NCBI RefSeq assembly: GCF_000145255.1
Contig: NC_014394.1
Location: forward strand, 1,302,001 to 1,366,000
Source: Gallionella capsiferriformans ES-2
Lineage (GTDB): Bacteria > Pseudomonadota > Gammaproteobacteria > Burkholderiales > Gallionellaceae
Direction: 5' to 3'
DNA: 64,000 nucleotides
Under the pieces are notes generated by a model. It saw only the letters and a list, made by a program, of their open reading frames with translations, had not been told where the DNA came from and searched no databases. Position numbers and translations under genes: made by a program. This document shows positions 47,025-58,678 of this stretch, one piece after another (position 1 is the first letter of the stretch; the number at the start of each line of letters is the position of its first letter).

Positions 47025-47732
47025 TTACCTTGTTCCCTTTAAATCCAGTGCATGTCCTAGGCGGTCAATCAATTCAGCCGGAGTGCTTGAAATAATTTCT
47101 TCCGGCACGCCAAACTTTTTGCTCAGACGCGAATGGTCCTCAAAACCATAAGACACCACAAAGGGGTGCATTGCCGCACCAACGGCAGCCAGATAATCGC
47201 TATACTCATCCCCGCAGGCAAATGTACGCGCGGGATTGATGGCAAAGGACTGTCTCGCCTGTTTTAGATAGCCCGCTTTGTCCTTTTTAAGTGGGATGCA
47301 GGCGAAGTAATCGAACTCGTCAATATCAATGTCATGCCGATTGAACAGGCAGCGCAGTGTTTGTTCGGGTTCATTCGTTACATTGCGTGTCACCAAGCCC
47401 ACTCGAATATCGGATCTGTCCAGCAGCGTGCGTAACAGGGCGGCGATCCCCGGATATAAACACGCCTCCTTGCGGTAGATGTCGGTCAGTGTCTCCAGCA
47501 ATCGTTTGCGACTCTGTTCGCCAAACTGCTGACGCAAATTGGTGGGAAACTCACGCAACCCGCCAAGGAATTTGAACAATTTGCGACGCTTTTGAAATCG
47601 GTCGATGTCGCCAATATCCATGCCGTGCTGTAAAAAAGCCAGTTCAATAGCATGAAATGCGTCGATAGTCGTGCCGTCGGCGTCAAAAATTACCATTCGT
47701 TCACTGTTTGCAAACTGAGTCATAAATTCCAT
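47025..47732 (-). CDS. HAD-superfamily hydrolase
   Basis: The 235-residue protein has the HAD nucleophile motif VIFDADGTTID (about residues 14-24), motif II GLVTRN, and a late acidic motif (FACGDEYSDYLAA). A helical cap lies between. Phosphoglycolate-phosphatase-like enzymes share this plan, but no specific substrate can be named. The motif I pattern D-x-D-G-T supports phosphatase activity. It is divergent from hfq. A 270-bp gap upstream probably holds both promoters. Confidence 0.85.
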   Translation of the reverse strand: MEFMTQFANSERMVIFDADGTTIDAFHAIELAFLQHGMDIGDIDRFQKRRKLFKFLGGLREFPTNLRQQFGEQSRKRLLETLTDIYRKEACLYPGIAALLRTLLDRSDIRVGLVTRNVTNEPEQTLRCLFNRHDIDIDEFDYFACIPLKKDKAGYLKQARQSFAINPARTFACGDEYSDYLAAVGAAMHPFVVSYGFEDHSRLSKKFGVPEEIISSTPAELIDRLGHALDLKGTR

Positions 47733-48005
47733 CCTAGGCCAGAAATATGACAGAAGTATGAAAGGCGTCGTTGTTGATGGAGGGCCTCAGGATGAATAGC
47801 CCGTTTCGATGCGGGGGCGGTTAGGCGAATTCTTAGCATTCTGGTGTAGGTGGCTAATGGGGCAATAAGTTGAAATTGCCAGATTCCGCTGCTTGCCGGT
47901 GGATTTAGTTTAGCCGGATAAACTTCAAATTTTTACGTGCGTCTGGTCATCAGGGGCTGAATCCAGTAAAGTGCAGTTCCTAACCTTAACAAAAAGAGCA
48001 ATAAC

Positions 48006-48245
48006 ATGAGTGCAAAAGGCCAGCAGTTGCAAGATCCCTTTCTTAACGCCCTGCGTCGCGAACACGTACAGGTCGCAATTTATCTGGTTAACGGCATCAA
48101 GCTGCAAGGTCAGGTTGAGTCCTTTGATCAATACGTGGTGCTTCTTAAAAATAACTCCGTTGTCCAGATGGTCTATAAGCATGCTATCTCGACGATCGTG
48201 CCGGCACGCTCAGTGAATATCGCTTTTGACGATACTGACGCGTAA
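48006..48245 (+). CDS. hfq: RNA chaperone Hfq
   Basis: Hexameric Sm-like protein that pairs small RNAs with mRNAs. The 79 residues contain the Sm1 motif ([28 protein letters not shown]) and the Sm2 motif ([12 protein letters not shown]). The disordered C-terminal tail is only a few residues, much shorter than in E. coli. It starts a run hfq-hflX-hflK-hflC with gaps of a few bases or overlaps. Confidence 0.97.
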   Translation: MSAKGQQLQDPFLNALRREHVQVAIYLVNGIKLQGQVESFDQYVVLLKNNSVVQMVYKHAISTIVPARSVNIAFDDTDA

Positions 48246-48247
48246 GT

Positions 48248-49396
48248 ATGCAGCAAACATCTGAAGGTACCCAGGCGGCGATACTGGTCAGCATCGACTT
48301 GGGTGGCGCCGATTATCGTGAAAGTCTGGCGGAATTGCGTCTCCTGGCCGAAACGGCCGGTGTGCGCACGCTGGCAACGTTTGAAGCTAAACGCATGCGT
48401 CCGGATGCTGCATTATTTGCCGGCAGCGGGAAAGTGGCCGAAATCGCCGAGATGGTGGAATTAAAAGAAGTGCCGCTGGTAATTTTCAATCACGACCTGT
48501 CGCCTGCGCAAATGCGTAATCTAACCGCAAGGCTGGGTACGCGTGTGATTGACCGCACGATGCTGATTCTGGATATTTTTGCGCAGCGCGCGCAAAGCCA
48601 TGAAGGCAAGGTGCAGGTGGAGCTGGCTCAACTTAAATACATGGCGACCCGTCTGGTGGGACTCAACACCGACATGGGACAGCAAAAATTTGCAGTGGGC
48701 GCGCGCGGGCCCGGTGAGACTCAGTTGGAGCTGGATAGACGTAAACTCGACAAACGGGTGCATCTGCTCAAAGAGCGGCTGGAAAAACTCAAAGCCCAGC
48801 GTGATGTGATGCGTCGTTCGCGCAATCGCTCGGGCGTATTTTCGGTGTCGATAGTCGGCTACACCAATGCCGGCAAGTCGACGTTGTTTAATCGCCTGAC
48901 CAAGGCTAATGTGTATGTGGCCAATCAGTTGTTTGCAACGCTCGATACCACCTCACGCCGCATGTATTCCGAAGGCGCAGGCGAAATTGTGGTGTCCGAT
49001 ACGGTCGGATTTATCAGGCATCTGCCGCACGGTCTGGTGGCGGCGTTTCGCAGTACGCTGGAGGAGACGATACAGGCCGACTTGCTGCTGCATGTGGTTG
49101 ATGCGAGCAATCCCAACCGCGACGATCAGATTGCCGAGGTTAACAAGGTGCTGAAGGAAATCGATGCGGGGGATATTCCGCAGTTGATGGTGTATAACAA
49201 AGTCGATCTAACTGAGATGGCGGCGGGTGCGGAACGGGACGACTGTGATAGAATCGCCCGCGTTTTTCTGAGCGCGGTAAGCGGCGCGGGTATGGACGAT
49301 TTACGTCTTGCGTTGACGGCGGCCAAAGATGCGAAGCTGGTTGTGGAACAAAATGAAAATCAAATTAGACAAGCGAGAAATTTGCCATGGGATTGA
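48248..49396 (+). CDS. hflX: Ribosome-splitting GTPase HflX
   Basis: GTPase that dissociates stalled or heat-damaged ribosomes. The 382-residue protein has the HflX N-terminal domain (LFAGSGKVAEIAEMV), the glycine-rich linker GARGPGETQLELDRR and the G domain: GYTNAGKSTLF (P-loop, about 201-211), DTVGF and NKVD. It starts 2 bp after hfq and overlaps hflK by 10 bp. Confidence 0.96.
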   Translation: MQQTSEGTQAAILVSIDLGGADYRESLAELRLLAETAGVRTLATFEAKRMRPDAALFAGSGKVAEIAEMVELKEVPLVIFNHDLSPAQMRNLTARLGTRVIDRTMLILDIFAQRAQSHEGKVQVELAQLKYMATRLVGLNTDMGQQKFAVGARGPGETQLELDRRKLDKRVHLLKERLEKLKAQRDVMRRSRNRSGVFSVSIVGYTNAGKSTLFNRLTKANVYVANQLFATLDTTSRRMYSEGAGEIVVSDTVGFIRHLPHGLVAAFRSTLEETIQADLLLHVVDASNPNRDDQIAEVNKVLKEIDAGDIPQLMVYNKVDLTEMAAGAERDDCDRIARVFLSAVSGAGMDDLRLALTAAKDAKLVVEQNENQIRQARNLPWD

Positions 49397-50574
49397 ATGA
49401 CCCGCAATGGGGTAACAATAAGAACAACAGCGGACCTCCCGATCTTGAGGAGTTGTTGCGCAAGCTCAAAGCGCAGGTTGCTATTTTGCTCGGCGACAAG
49501 GGCGGTGGCAATAAAGGCGGGGGCGGTAATATGCCGAAGCTGGGGAGCGGGGGGCTAGGGCTGCTGGCTGTGATTGCCGTGCTGATCTGGCTGGGTAGCG
49601 GCTTTTACATCGTGGACGCGAGTCAGCGTGGCGTTGTCTTACGCTTCGGTAAGCAGGTCGATGTCACGATGGCCGGCCCGCGCTGGCATATGCCGTATCC
49701 GGTAGAAACGGTCGAACTGGTCAATTTGAGTCAGGTGCGTACGGTTGAAGTCGGCTATCGCGAAAACGTCAAAAATAAGGTTGCTAAAGAGTCGCTGATG
49801 CTGACCGATGATGAAAATATCATCGACATTCAGTTCGCGGTGCAATATTTCCTGCGTGATCCGGCCGAATATCTGTTCAATAACCGGAACTCAGATGAAA
49901 ACGTGCGTCAGGCGGCAGAAACGGCAATACGCGAAGTAGTCGGCAAAAACAAGATGGACTTTGTTTTGTATGAAGGACGTGAGGCGGTGGCGGCAAACGC
50001 GACTAAACTGATTCAGGAAATTTTGGATCGTTATAAGTCGGGTATCGTGATCAGTAAACTGACGATGCAAAATGCGCAGCCGCCCGAACAAGTGCAGGCG
50101 GCTTTCGATGATGCGGTCAAAGCGGGCCAGGATCGCGAGCGGCAAAAAAATGAAGGTCAGGCTTATGCCAATGACGTCGTGCCGCGTGCAAAAGGAACGG
50201 CTGCGCGTCTGATACAGGAGTCCGAAGGCTATAAGCAAAGCGTGATTGCCAATGCCGAGGGTGATGCGAGTCGCTTCAAGCAGATTCTGGTGGAATACGA
50301 GAAAGCGCCGGCGGTGACACGAGACCGGATGTATCTGGACATGATGTCGCAAGTGATGGGCAATATCAGTAAGGTGATGGTTGACCAGAAGAACGGCAAT
50401 AGTCTGCTGTATCTGCCGCTCGACAAGCTGATCGAATCGAGCCGTACTTCGGGGGCTGCCGTCGACGCGCCGGCTGTACCTAAGATTGATCCTGTGACAT
50501 CGCAGGGAAATGACAACAATGCCGCACAGCGTGCACGCGATTCTCTGTTGAGTCGCGACCGGGAGGCCCGCTAA
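49387..50574 (+). CDS. hflK: FtsH-modulating membrane protein HflK
   Basis: Band-7/SPFH protein that with HflC forms a large cage around the FtsH protease in the inner membrane. The 395-residue protein has a glycine-rich N-terminal region (GDKGGGNKGGGG), one membrane helix (about 57-77, GLLAVIAVLIWLGSGFYIV), the SPFH domain to about 270, a helical region and a disordered C-terminus. Its stop shares one base with the hflC start (TAATG). Confidence 0.95.
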   Translation: MGLNDPQWGNNKNNSGPPDLEELLRKLKAQVAILLGDKGGGNKGGGGNMPKLGSGGLGLLAVIAVLIWLGSGFYIVDASQRGVVLRFGKQVDVTMAGPRWHMPYPVETVELVNLSQVRTVEVGYRENVKNKVAKESLMLTDDENIIDIQFAVQYFLRDPAEYLFNNRNSDENVRQAAETAIREVVGKNKMDFVLYEGREAVAANATKLIQEILDRYKSGIVISKLTMQNAQPPEQVQAAFDDAVKAGQDRERQKNEGQAYANDVVPRAKGTAARLIQESEGYKQSVIANAEGDASRFKQILVEYEKAPAVTRDRMYLDMMSQVMGNISKVMVDQKNGNSLLYLPLDKLIESSRTSGAAVDAPAVPKIDPVTSQGNDNNAAQRARDSLLSRDREAR

Positions 50575-51452
50575 TGAAAACTAATGTCGCTAATATCCTG
50601 ATCGGTGCGGTACTCGTCCTGATCGTATTGAGCCTGAGCCTGTTTATCGTCGATCAGCGCCAGACGGTCATCGTGTTCCAGTTGGGTGAAATGGTCAGCG
50701 TCAAGACCGAACCCGGTCTGCACTTCAAGCTTCCGCTGGTACAGAATGTGCGTTATTTCGATTCGCGCATCCTGACGCTGGATACGGGGGAGCCTGAGCG
50801 TTTCATCACGGCTGAAAAGAAAAACGTGATGGTCGATTCATTCGTCAAATGGCGCATTGTCGATGTGAAGCAGTACTACATCAGCGTGGGCGGTGATGAA
50901 GTGCGCGCCAATACCCGTTTGAAGCAGACCGTCAATTCGAGTATGCGTGAAGAATTCGGTAAGCGCACCATACACGAAGTGGTGTCTGGTGAGCGCGAGG
51001 AAATCATGAACGTGCTGCGCACCAAGGCCGATCTTGATGCCCGTAAAATCGGTGTTCAGGTACTCGATGTGCGATTAAAACGCGTCGATTTTCCGTCAGA
51101 AATCAGCGATTCCGTGTATCGCCGCATGGATGCCGAGCGTAAGCGCGTGGCCAATGAATTGCGCGCTTCCGGTGCTGCTGATGGCGAAAAGATCAAGGCT
51201 GATGCGGACAAGCAGCGTGAAGTGATTCTGGCTGAAGCGTATCGTGATGCGCAAAGCACCAAGGGTGAGGGCGATGCGAAGGCTTCTTCAATTTACGCTG
51301 CGGCCTTTGGCCGGAATGCAGAGTTCTACTCTTTTTATCGCAGCCTAGAAGCCTACAAGCAAAGCTTTAAGAACAAGAGCGATGTGATGGTGATGGATCC
51401 GAGTTCCGCATTTTTCAAGTACCTGAAGAGTTCGGGTAAAGCGGGAAAGTAA
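50574..51452 (+). CDS. hflC: FtsH-modulating membrane protein HflC
   Basis: Partner of HflK in the periplasmic-side complex that limits FtsH access. The 292-residue protein has an N-terminal membrane helix (residues 6-25, ANILIGAVLVLIVLSLSLFI), the SPFH domain and a long helix-rich stalk (QREVILAEAYRDAQSTKGEG). Translation is coupled to hflK. Confidence 0.95.
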   Translation: MKTNVANILIGAVLVLIVLSLSLFIVDQRQTVIVFQLGEMVSVKTEPGLHFKLPLVQNVRYFDSRILTLDTGEPERFITAEKKNVMVDSFVKWRIVDVKQYYISVGGDEVRANTRLKQTVNSSMREEFGKRTIHEVVSGEREEIMNVLRTKADLDARKIGVQVLDVRLKRVDFPSEISDSVYRRMDAERKRVANELRASGAADGEKIKADADKQREVILAEAYRDAQSTKGEGDAKASSIYAAAFGRNAEFYSFYRSLEAYKQSFKNKSDVMVMDPSSAFFKYLKSSGKAGK

Positions 51453-51501
51453 GTTTGCGGTGTTGGCATCGGATCAGATTAAATAGCGAGTTTATTAAAT
51501 A

Positions 51502-52665
51502 ATGCAAAATTGGTTACTACCTGAATATATACAAGACATGCTGCCGGTCGAAGCCTGGCGTGTCGAAAAAATGCGTGCGCAAGTTCTTGATTTGCTGAAA
51601 AAATCAGGTTATCAGCTGGTGGCGCCGCCCTTGCTGGAATATGAAGAGTCGCTATTGATTGCCGATAGCGCCGATATGGATCTGCGCACATTCAAGCTGG
51701 TGGATCAGTTAAGCGGTCGTACACTGGCATTGCGTGCCGATATCACGCCGCAAGTGGCGCGCATCGATGCGCATCTGCTCAATCGTCAGGGCGTGGCGCG
51801 TCTGTGCTATGCAGGCAGTGTGCTGCATACCATTCCTGCGGGTTTAAATCGTACCCGCGAATTGTTGCAGATCGGTGCCGAACTTTATGGTCACGGCGGC
51901 ATTGAGAGCGATCTGGAAATTCAGCAGCTGATGTTGCAGGCGTTAGCGCTGATCGGTGTTGAGCAGGTGCATCTCGATCTCGGGCATGTGGGCGTGTTCC
52001 GTGCGCTGGTTCAACACGCACAGTTGAGCAAAGCGCTCGAAAATGAGTTGTTCGCCGCTTTGCAGAGCAAGGACAGTACCAGTTTACAGGCGTTGACGGA
52101 ACAACTGGACAGTGTGTTGCGCAGTGCGCTGCGAGTGTTGCCAACGCTTTACGGCAGTTGCGACGAGGTGCTGGCGCGGGCGCGCAAGTCCTTGCCGGAT
52201 TATCCTGAGGTGTGTGCTGCGCTCAGCGATTTGCAAACGGTATCGGTTAAATTACACGGAGCCGTTGCCAGTGTAGGCATCGATCTGGCTGATCTGCGCG
52301 GTTATCATTATCACAGCGGTATGGTTTTTGCGGCCTATCATGCGGGCAGTCACGATGCGATTGCGCTGGGTGGACGTTACGACGATCTGGGCAAGAGTTT
52401 TGGCCGTGCGCGGGCGGCAACCGGGTTTAGTATGGATTTGCGTCTGCTGTATCGCCTGCTGCCGGCATGTGCGGCACAGCCGGGTATCCGTGCGCCGTAT
52501 CTTGATGATGCCGATCTGGCGTGTGAGATTGCAACATTGCGTGCGGCGGGCGAGGTAGTTGTCGTCAGTTTGCCCGGAAGTGTTGATTATCCGGACGAGT
52601 CGTTGTGCAATCGTGAACTTGTTTTGCAAGGCACTCGCTGGCAAGTTGTCACGATGGTCAATTAA
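51502..52665 (+). CDS. hisZ: ATP phosphoribosyltransferase regulatory subunit HisZ
   Basis: Catalytically inactive relative of histidyl-tRNA synthetase that binds short-form HisG in the first step of histidine synthesis. The 387 residues lack the C-terminal anticodon-binding domain. Visible class II elements are LADSADMDLRTFKLVDQ and LRADITPQVARIDAHLLN (motif 2 region), then GGRYDDLGKSFGRARAATGFSMD. HisG is not in this window. Its location between hflC and purA is common in betaproteobacteria. Confidence 0.93.
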   Translation: MQNWLLPEYIQDMLPVEAWRVEKMRAQVLDLLKKSGYQLVAPPLLEYEESLLIADSADMDLRTFKLVDQLSGRTLALRADITPQVARIDAHLLNRQGVARLCYAGSVLHTIPAGLNRTRELLQIGAELYGHGGIESDLEIQQLMLQALALIGVEQVHLDLGHVGVFRALVQHAQLSKALENELFAALQSKDSTSLQALTEQLDSVLRSALRVLPTLYGSCDEVLARARKSLPDYPEVCAALSDLQTVSVKLHGAVASVGIDLADLRGYHYHSGMVFAAYHAGSHDAIALGGRYDDLGKSFGRARAATGFSMDLRLLYRLLPACAAQPGIRAPYLDDADLACEIATLRAAGEVVVVSLPGSVDYPDESLCNRELVLQGTRWQVVTMVN

Positions 52666-52688
52666 CAGTTATTAATTATCAATTTTGA

Positions 52689-54023
<1,335 letters not shown>

Positions 54024-54153
54024 TCCGTTTTTAATGATGCAGTTTGTATTACCGCAGGCGTGTGACTCGGCGAGTCGTCTGGTTAGCACGTTACGCGGAT
54101 TAACGCCTCGTCCGACTTTGGCTGTTAAACAGCTAAGTCTGACAGGCAACGAA

Positions 54154-54183
54154 AAAAACGTGGCGCGAGTGCGCCACGTTTTT
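54154..54183. terminator. Terminator between purA and the convergent tRNA gene
   Basis: AAAAACGTGGCGC and GCGCCACGTTTTT pair perfectly around a GAGT loop, about 130 bp after purA and 95 bp beyond the 3' end of the minus-strand tRNA. It can stop both transcripts. Confidence 0.88.
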
Positions 54184-54276
54184 GTTTTATGGGTAACCGT
54201 AGTGCGTATTTTTTGGTCGTTGTGTTTATTCTGCACGAAAAAAAATAGCCAGCTTTCGCTGACTATTTCTAGTTTC

Positions 54277-54361
54277 TGGTGCCCAGAAGAGGACTCGAAC
54301 CTCCACACCTTACGGCACACGGACCTGAACCGTGCGCGTCTACCAATTCCGCCATCTGGGC
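54277..54361 (-). tRNA. tRNA-Leu, anticodon CAG
   Basis: The acceptor arms GCCCAGA and TCTGGGC pair, and the 3' CCA is encoded. The anticodon stem CACGG/CCGTG encloses TTCAGGT, giving CAG. A long variable arm (GTGCCGTAAGGTGT) and GGTTCGAGTCC as T-arm confirm a leucine class II tRNA. It lies opposite to purA and rnr, between them. Confidence 0.96.
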
Positions 54362-54415
54362 AAGCAATGTTTCTTGCTGAAGGCGCGCATTTTATAGCTA
54401 AAGGAAAATTTGTCA

Positions 54416-56644
54416 ATGAAAAAGAAAAATAATTTACGTTTGCAGGATCCGTTCTTAGAACGCGAGCGCGAACAATACGAACATCCGCTGCCGAGCCGCG
54501 AGTTCATTTTGCAGATTTTGACTGAGCATGGTGCACCGATGCACGATGACGATCTTCTCGATTTGTTGCTCATTGAGCGCGACGAAGAAGACTTGTTCTC
54601 GCGTCGTTTGCGCGCAATGGAACGCGACGGCCAGATCATGCGCAATCGCAAGCGCGCTATCTGTGTGATGGATAAGCTCGATCTGGTCAAGGGGCGTGTG
54701 CAGGGCCATCCTGACGGCTTTGGCTTCTTGATCCCTGAAGACGGCAGTGCTGATATGTTCCTGTCCGAGAAGGAAATGCATCAAGTGCTCAACGGGGATG
54801 TGGTGATGGTGCGTCAGGCAGGTGTTGATCGCCGCGGACGGCCTGAAGCCAAAATCGTCGAAGTGCTAGAGCGCGCAAACAACAAGCTGGTCGGTCGCTT
54901 GTATGAAGAGCACGGCATCCAGTTCGTGGTGGCAGAAAATCGCCGTATTACGCAGGATATTCTGGTGGCGGCGGGCGGCACGGCGGGTGCTCGTGCAGGG
55001 CAAGTGGTGGTGCTTGAAATCATCAAACATCCTGATAAGCATGCGCAGCCGATTGGTCGCATCGTGCAGGTGTTGGGTAATTATGCTGATCCGGGTATGG
55101 AAATTGAGATCGCATTGCGCAAGCACGATCTGCCCTATGAGTTTCCACAGGATGCGGCACGTCAAGCCAAAGCGATTTCGCCTGTGGTTTCAGCTGAGGA
55201 CTGGGCGGGGCGCGAGGATATCCGCAATTTGCCGCTGGTAACGATCGACGGAGAAACGGCGCGGGATTTTGATGATGCGGTGTATTGCTCGCCCGAGAAA
55301 GGCGGTTACCGTCTGGTGGTTGCCATCGCTGACGTCAGTCACTATGTGAATACCAATGATGCACTCGATCGTGAGGCGATTTTGCGCGGCAATTCGGTGT
55401 ATTTTCCGCGCCGCGTGATTCCGATGCTGCCCGAGGAGCTGTCTAACGGTCTGTGTTCTTTGAATCCACAGGTTGATCGCCTGTGCATGGTGTGTGACAT
55501 GCATATCAGCGCTAAGGGGGAAATTGGCGAGTACCGTTTCTACCCTTCGGTGATGTATTCGAATGCGCGTCTGACCTACAATCAGGTCGCCGAGATGCTC
55601 GCGCAACCCGATGGCGAGATGGCAAAGCAAAACGCTGCGATCGTGCCGCATCTGCAGCATTTGTATGAACTGTTCCAAAAGCTGCTCAAAGCGCGCGAAA
55701 AACGCGGTGCGATCGACTTCGAAACGGTTGAGACGCAGATGATCTTTACCGATCAGGGCAAGATCGAGCGCATCGTGCCGGTGGTGCGCAACGATGCGCA
55801 TAAGCTGATTGAAGAGTGCATGCTAGCGGCGAACGTGTGTGCGGCTGGATTCTTGCATGATCATCAGCATCCTGTGCTGTATCGCGTCCATCAGGGACCG
55901 ACACCTGAAAAGCTGGAGGCTTTGCGCGAATTTATGAAGGAGTTTGGTCTTGGTCTGACCGGGGATGACGAGCCGCAAGCGGCCGACTACTCAAAATTGT
56001 TAAAGCGCATCAAGGGTCGGCCGGATGCCGCTTTGCTGCAAACCGTGATGTTGCGCTCCTTGCGTCAGGCAAAGTATGAGCCGGAAAATATTGGTCACTT
56101 CGGACTGGGTTATGAGGCCTATGCGCATTTTACTTCTCCGATACGCCGTTATCCGGATTTGCTGGTGCATCGTGCCATCAAGGCGGTATTGCAGGGTAAA
56201 CAATACAAGCCTGCGCAAAAATGGGCAGAGCTCGGGATCCATTGCTCGATGACAGAACGCCGTGCCGATGATGCGACGCGCGATGTGGAAGCGTGGCTCA
56301 AATGTTTTTATATGCGCGATCATCTGGGCAGCGTCTTCACCGGTACGGTTTCTTCGGTGACAAGTTTCGGTATGTTTGTATCGCTTGATGATTTGTATGT
56401 TGAAGGTCTGGTGCACATCTCCGAGTTGGGTAAGGACTATTTTCATTTTGATGCCGCCAAGCATCATTTGCTGGGTGAGCGCACCGGTCAGAGCTATCGT
56501 TTAGGCGATCGCGTCGAAGTGCGTGTGGTCAAGGTTGATATGGAAAGCACCAAAATCGACTTTGTGTTGCACTCTGAGGTAGCTGAGGATGCGGCGGCAG
56601 GTAAACCTGCAAAGAAAGCAAAAGGGAAAAAGAAGCATGGCTGA
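54416..56644 (+). CDS. rnr: Ribonuclease R
   Basis: Processive 3'-5' exoribonuclease that degrades structured RNA. The 742-residue protein has an N-terminal winged-helix region, cold-shock domains, the RNB catalytic core ([16 protein letters not shown] with the metal aspartates), an S1 domain ([22 protein letters not shown]) and a short lysine-rich tail ([13 protein letters not shown]). A TTG six bases upstream is closer to the AGGA; the ATG at 54416 is preferred from the family. The gene end overlaps rlmB by 8 bp. Confidence 0.95.
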   Translation: MKKKNNLRLQDPFLEREREQYEHPLPSREFILQILTEHGAPMHDDDLLDLLLIERDEEDLFSRRLRAMERDGQIMRNRKRAICVMDKLDLVKGRVQGHPDGFGFLIPEDGSADMFLSEKEMHQVLNGDVVMVRQAGVDRRGRPEAKIVEVLERANNKLVGRLYEEHGIQFVVAENRRITQDILVAAGGTAGARAGQVVVLEIIKHPDKHAQPIGRIVQVLGNYADPGMEIEIALRKHDLPYEFPQDAARQAKAISPVVSAEDWAGREDIRNLPLVTIDGETARDFDDAVYCSPEKGGYRLVVAIADVSHYVNTNDALDREAILRGNSVYFPRRVIPMLPEELSNGLCSLNPQVDRLCMVCDMHISAKGEIGEYRFYPSVMYSNARLTYNQVAEMLAQPDGEMAKQNAAIVPHLQHLYELFQKLLKAREKRGAIDFETVETQMIFTDQGKIERIVPVVRNDAHKLIEECMLAANVCAAGFLHDHQHPVLYRVHQGPTPEKLEALREFMKEFGLGLTGDDEPQAADYSKLLKRIKGRPDAALLQTVMLRSLRQAKYEPENIGHFGLGYEAYAHFTSPIRRYPDLLVHRAIKAVLQGKQYKPAQKWAELGIHCSMTERRADDATRDVEAWLKCFYMRDHLGSVFTGTVSSVTSFGMFVSLDDLYVEGLVHISELGKDYFHFDAAKHHLLGERTGQSYRLGDRVEVRVVKVDMESTKIDFVLHSEVAEDAAAGKPAKKAKGKKKHG

Positions 56645-57380
56645 TTTAAGATTGATATACGGTTTTCACGCGGTAACTTCACGGATTCGTCAGAATCCGG
56701 AAGGGGTGATGGAAATTTATTTGCAGTCACAGCGTCAGGATCAGCGTATGCGCGATTTGATCGCGCTGGCTGAACTCAGCGGCGTGCGGGTGATTCCTGT
56801 GGATAGCGCGCGACTCGATGGTATGGCGGGTGGTGCACGTCATCAGGGCGTCGCCGCGAGGGTTGATGCGGCCAGGCGCGTACAGCATCTCTCCGATGTG
56901 CTGGAGACACTGACTGAGCCACCCTTGTTGCTGGTATTGGATGGTATACAGGATCCGCATAATCTGGGCGCTTGTCTGCGCAGTGCAGATGCGTTTGGCG
57001 TGCATGCGGTGATTGCACCCAAAGACCGTGCTGTAGGTATTACGGCGACGGTGGAAAAAGTGGCGTGCGGTGCTGCTGAAACCGTGCCTTATATCACGGT
57101 GACCAATCTTGCTCGTACCTTGCGAGAACTCAAAGATCAGGGAATCTGGGTGGTGGGTGCGGCAGGGGAAGCCAAGCAGGATCTACACAGTTTTAAACAT
57201 ACGGGGCCGCTTGCGATCGTGCTGGGGGCGGAGGGTGAAGGGTTGCGGCGTCTGACGATGGAGACCTGCGACGAGTTGGTGCGCATCCCGATGCTGGGTA
57301 GCGTGGAAAGCCTGAATGTCTCTGTGAGTACTGGAATCTGTCTGTTTGAAGCAAGGCGGCAGCGGTCGGTGTTGGCTTAA
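56637..57380 (+). CDS. rlmB: 23S rRNA (guanosine-2'-O)-methyltransferase RlmB
   Basis: SPOUT-family enzyme methylating G2251 (E. coli numbering) of 23S rRNA. The 247-residue protein begins [13 protein letters not shown] and has the three SpoU motifs: [32 protein letters not shown] and [18 protein letters not shown]. The frame opens earlier within rnr, but the ATG at 56637 is the conserved start. The rnr-rlmB pair is a typical operon. Confidence 0.96.
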   Translation: MADLRLIYGFHAVTSRIRQNPEGVMEIYLQSQRQDQRMRDLIALAELSGVRVIPVDSARLDGMAGGARHQGVAARVDAARRVQHLSDVLETLTEPPLLLVLDGIQDPHNLGACLRSADAFGVHAVIAPKDRAVGITATVEKVACGAAETVPYITVTNLARTLRELKDQGIWVVGAAGEAKQDLHSFKHTGPLAIVLGAEGEGLRRLTMETCDELVRIPMLGSVESLNVSVSTGICLFEARRQRSVLA

Positions 57381-57506
57381 ACTTTAGCAAAATACTCTGT
57401 TGTATTTATGCAACAGTCATCGAGTTTAGGGGTTGTTGAGATACAATGCCGACCAGTATCGGTTAGATGCCGATTAAAAATTTTAATTACACCAGAAGGA
57501 TAAAAA

Positions 57507-58550
57507 ATGAAAAAAAGCACAATGAGTATTGCTCTGGCCGCTGCGCTGTTGAGTATTTCTGTTGCACAAGCGGGTGAATTCACCGGCGGCTGGATCGGCC
57601 TGAAAGCCGGTAACAACAATTCTGATGTCACTTCTTTGGTTGCTGCTGCATCTGCAAAGAACGCTAGCACATACGGTCTGGAAGGTGGTTACAACTGGGA
57701 TATGGGTGGTTTGTTGTTGGGTGTAAACGGTTTTGCAGACTTCAACCAAAAAGTTGACCATGCAACGGCAACTCCTGGTGTTGTTAGCAATTACGGTAGC
57801 GATGCGCTCGGTCTGGATGTGAAGCTGGGTCTGCCATCAGGCAACTGGTTGCCGTACGCTAAAGTGGGTTACGCTTCTGTAGCCGCTAAAGGCGTTGCTG
57901 TGACAGGTACCGGTTCAGGTGCACATCTGGGTCTGGGCGTTGAATATAAGTTTGCGCCTCACTGGAGTGTTGCGGGTGAGTACACAACCGTATCTGACAA
58001 CTTCAACAATAACACACAGAAACTCAATAACAACAATTTCACGATTGGTTTGAATTACTACTTCGACAGCGTAGCGCCTGCTGCCGTAGCTGCTGCGATC
58101 GTCGCGCCAGTACTGGTTAAGGAAGCGGCTAAGCCTGTTGCTGTTGCGCCAAAAATTGTTGAAAAGACCATTTTCACCGACAAGCCAGTGACGATCGAAG
58201 GTGCGAATTTCGATACCAGCTCTGCTAAGATTAAGCCTGCTGCTGACAAGAAATTGAATGAAGTGGTTGATTTCGCAGCTAAGTACAAAGAGTCGAATCT
58301 GGCTATTTCAGGCCACACAGACAGCCGTGGTTCAGAAAAATTAAATCAAAAACTGTCTCTGTCACGCGCAGAATCAGTTAAGGCTTATTTGGTTAAGAAG
58401 GGTGTTTCTGCAGCTCGTATCACAACTAAGGGTGAAGCTTCAACTCGTCCTGTTGCTGACAACAAGACCAAAGCAGGTCGCGCTCAGAACCGCCGTGTTG
58501 AAATCAACTCGGTCGTTAGAGAGTCAAAGCAAGTACGCGTAACTGAGTAA
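57507..58550 (+). CDS. OmpA-family outer-membrane protein
   Basis: The 347-residue protein has a cleavable signal peptide (MKKSTMSIALAAALL through VAQA, cut after about residue 22) and an eight-strand-type beta-barrel with aromatic residues (about 23-190, ending LNYYFDS). An alanine/proline/valine linker follows, then a C-terminal OmpA peptidoglycan-binding domain (SGHTDSRGSEKLNQKLS, then RAQNRRVEI). It anchors the outer membrane to the wall. The gene follows an AGAAGGATAAAA ribosome site and ends at a strong terminator, so it is likely monocistronic and well expressed. Confidence 0.9.
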   Translation: MKKSTMSIALAAALLSISVAQAGEFTGGWIGLKAGNNNSDVTSLVAAASAKNASTYGLEGGYNWDMGGLLLGVNGFADFNQKVDHATATPGVVSNYGSDALGLDVKLGLPSGNWLPYAKVGYASVAAKGVAVTGTGSGAHLGLGVEYKFAPHWSVAGEYTTVSDNFNNNTQKLNNNNFTIGLNYYFDSVAPAAVAAAIVAPVLVKEAAKPVAVAPKIVEKTIFTDKPVTIEGANFDTSSAKIKPAADKKLNEVVDFAAKYKESNLAISGHTDSRGSEKLNQKLSLSRAESVKAYLVKKGVSAARITTKGEASTRPVADNKTKAGRAQNRRVEINSVVRESKQVRVTE

Positions 58551-58567
58551 TATTTTCAGTTAAAGTT

Positions 58568-58595
58568 AAAAGCGGGCTGGTGACAGCCCGCTTTT
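58568..58595 (+). terminator. Intrinsic terminator after the OmpA-like gene
   Basis: AAAAGCGGGCTG and CAGCCCGCTTTT around a GTGA loop, followed by further T residues, 18 bp after the stop codon. Confidence 0.9.
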
Positions 58596-58678
58596 TTGCG
58601 TTCTGGATTAGTAAACCGCGTTCTTTTTGGCGGGCAAATGGAATAAGATGTGAACCCCTAATGTATGACTGAGAAGTT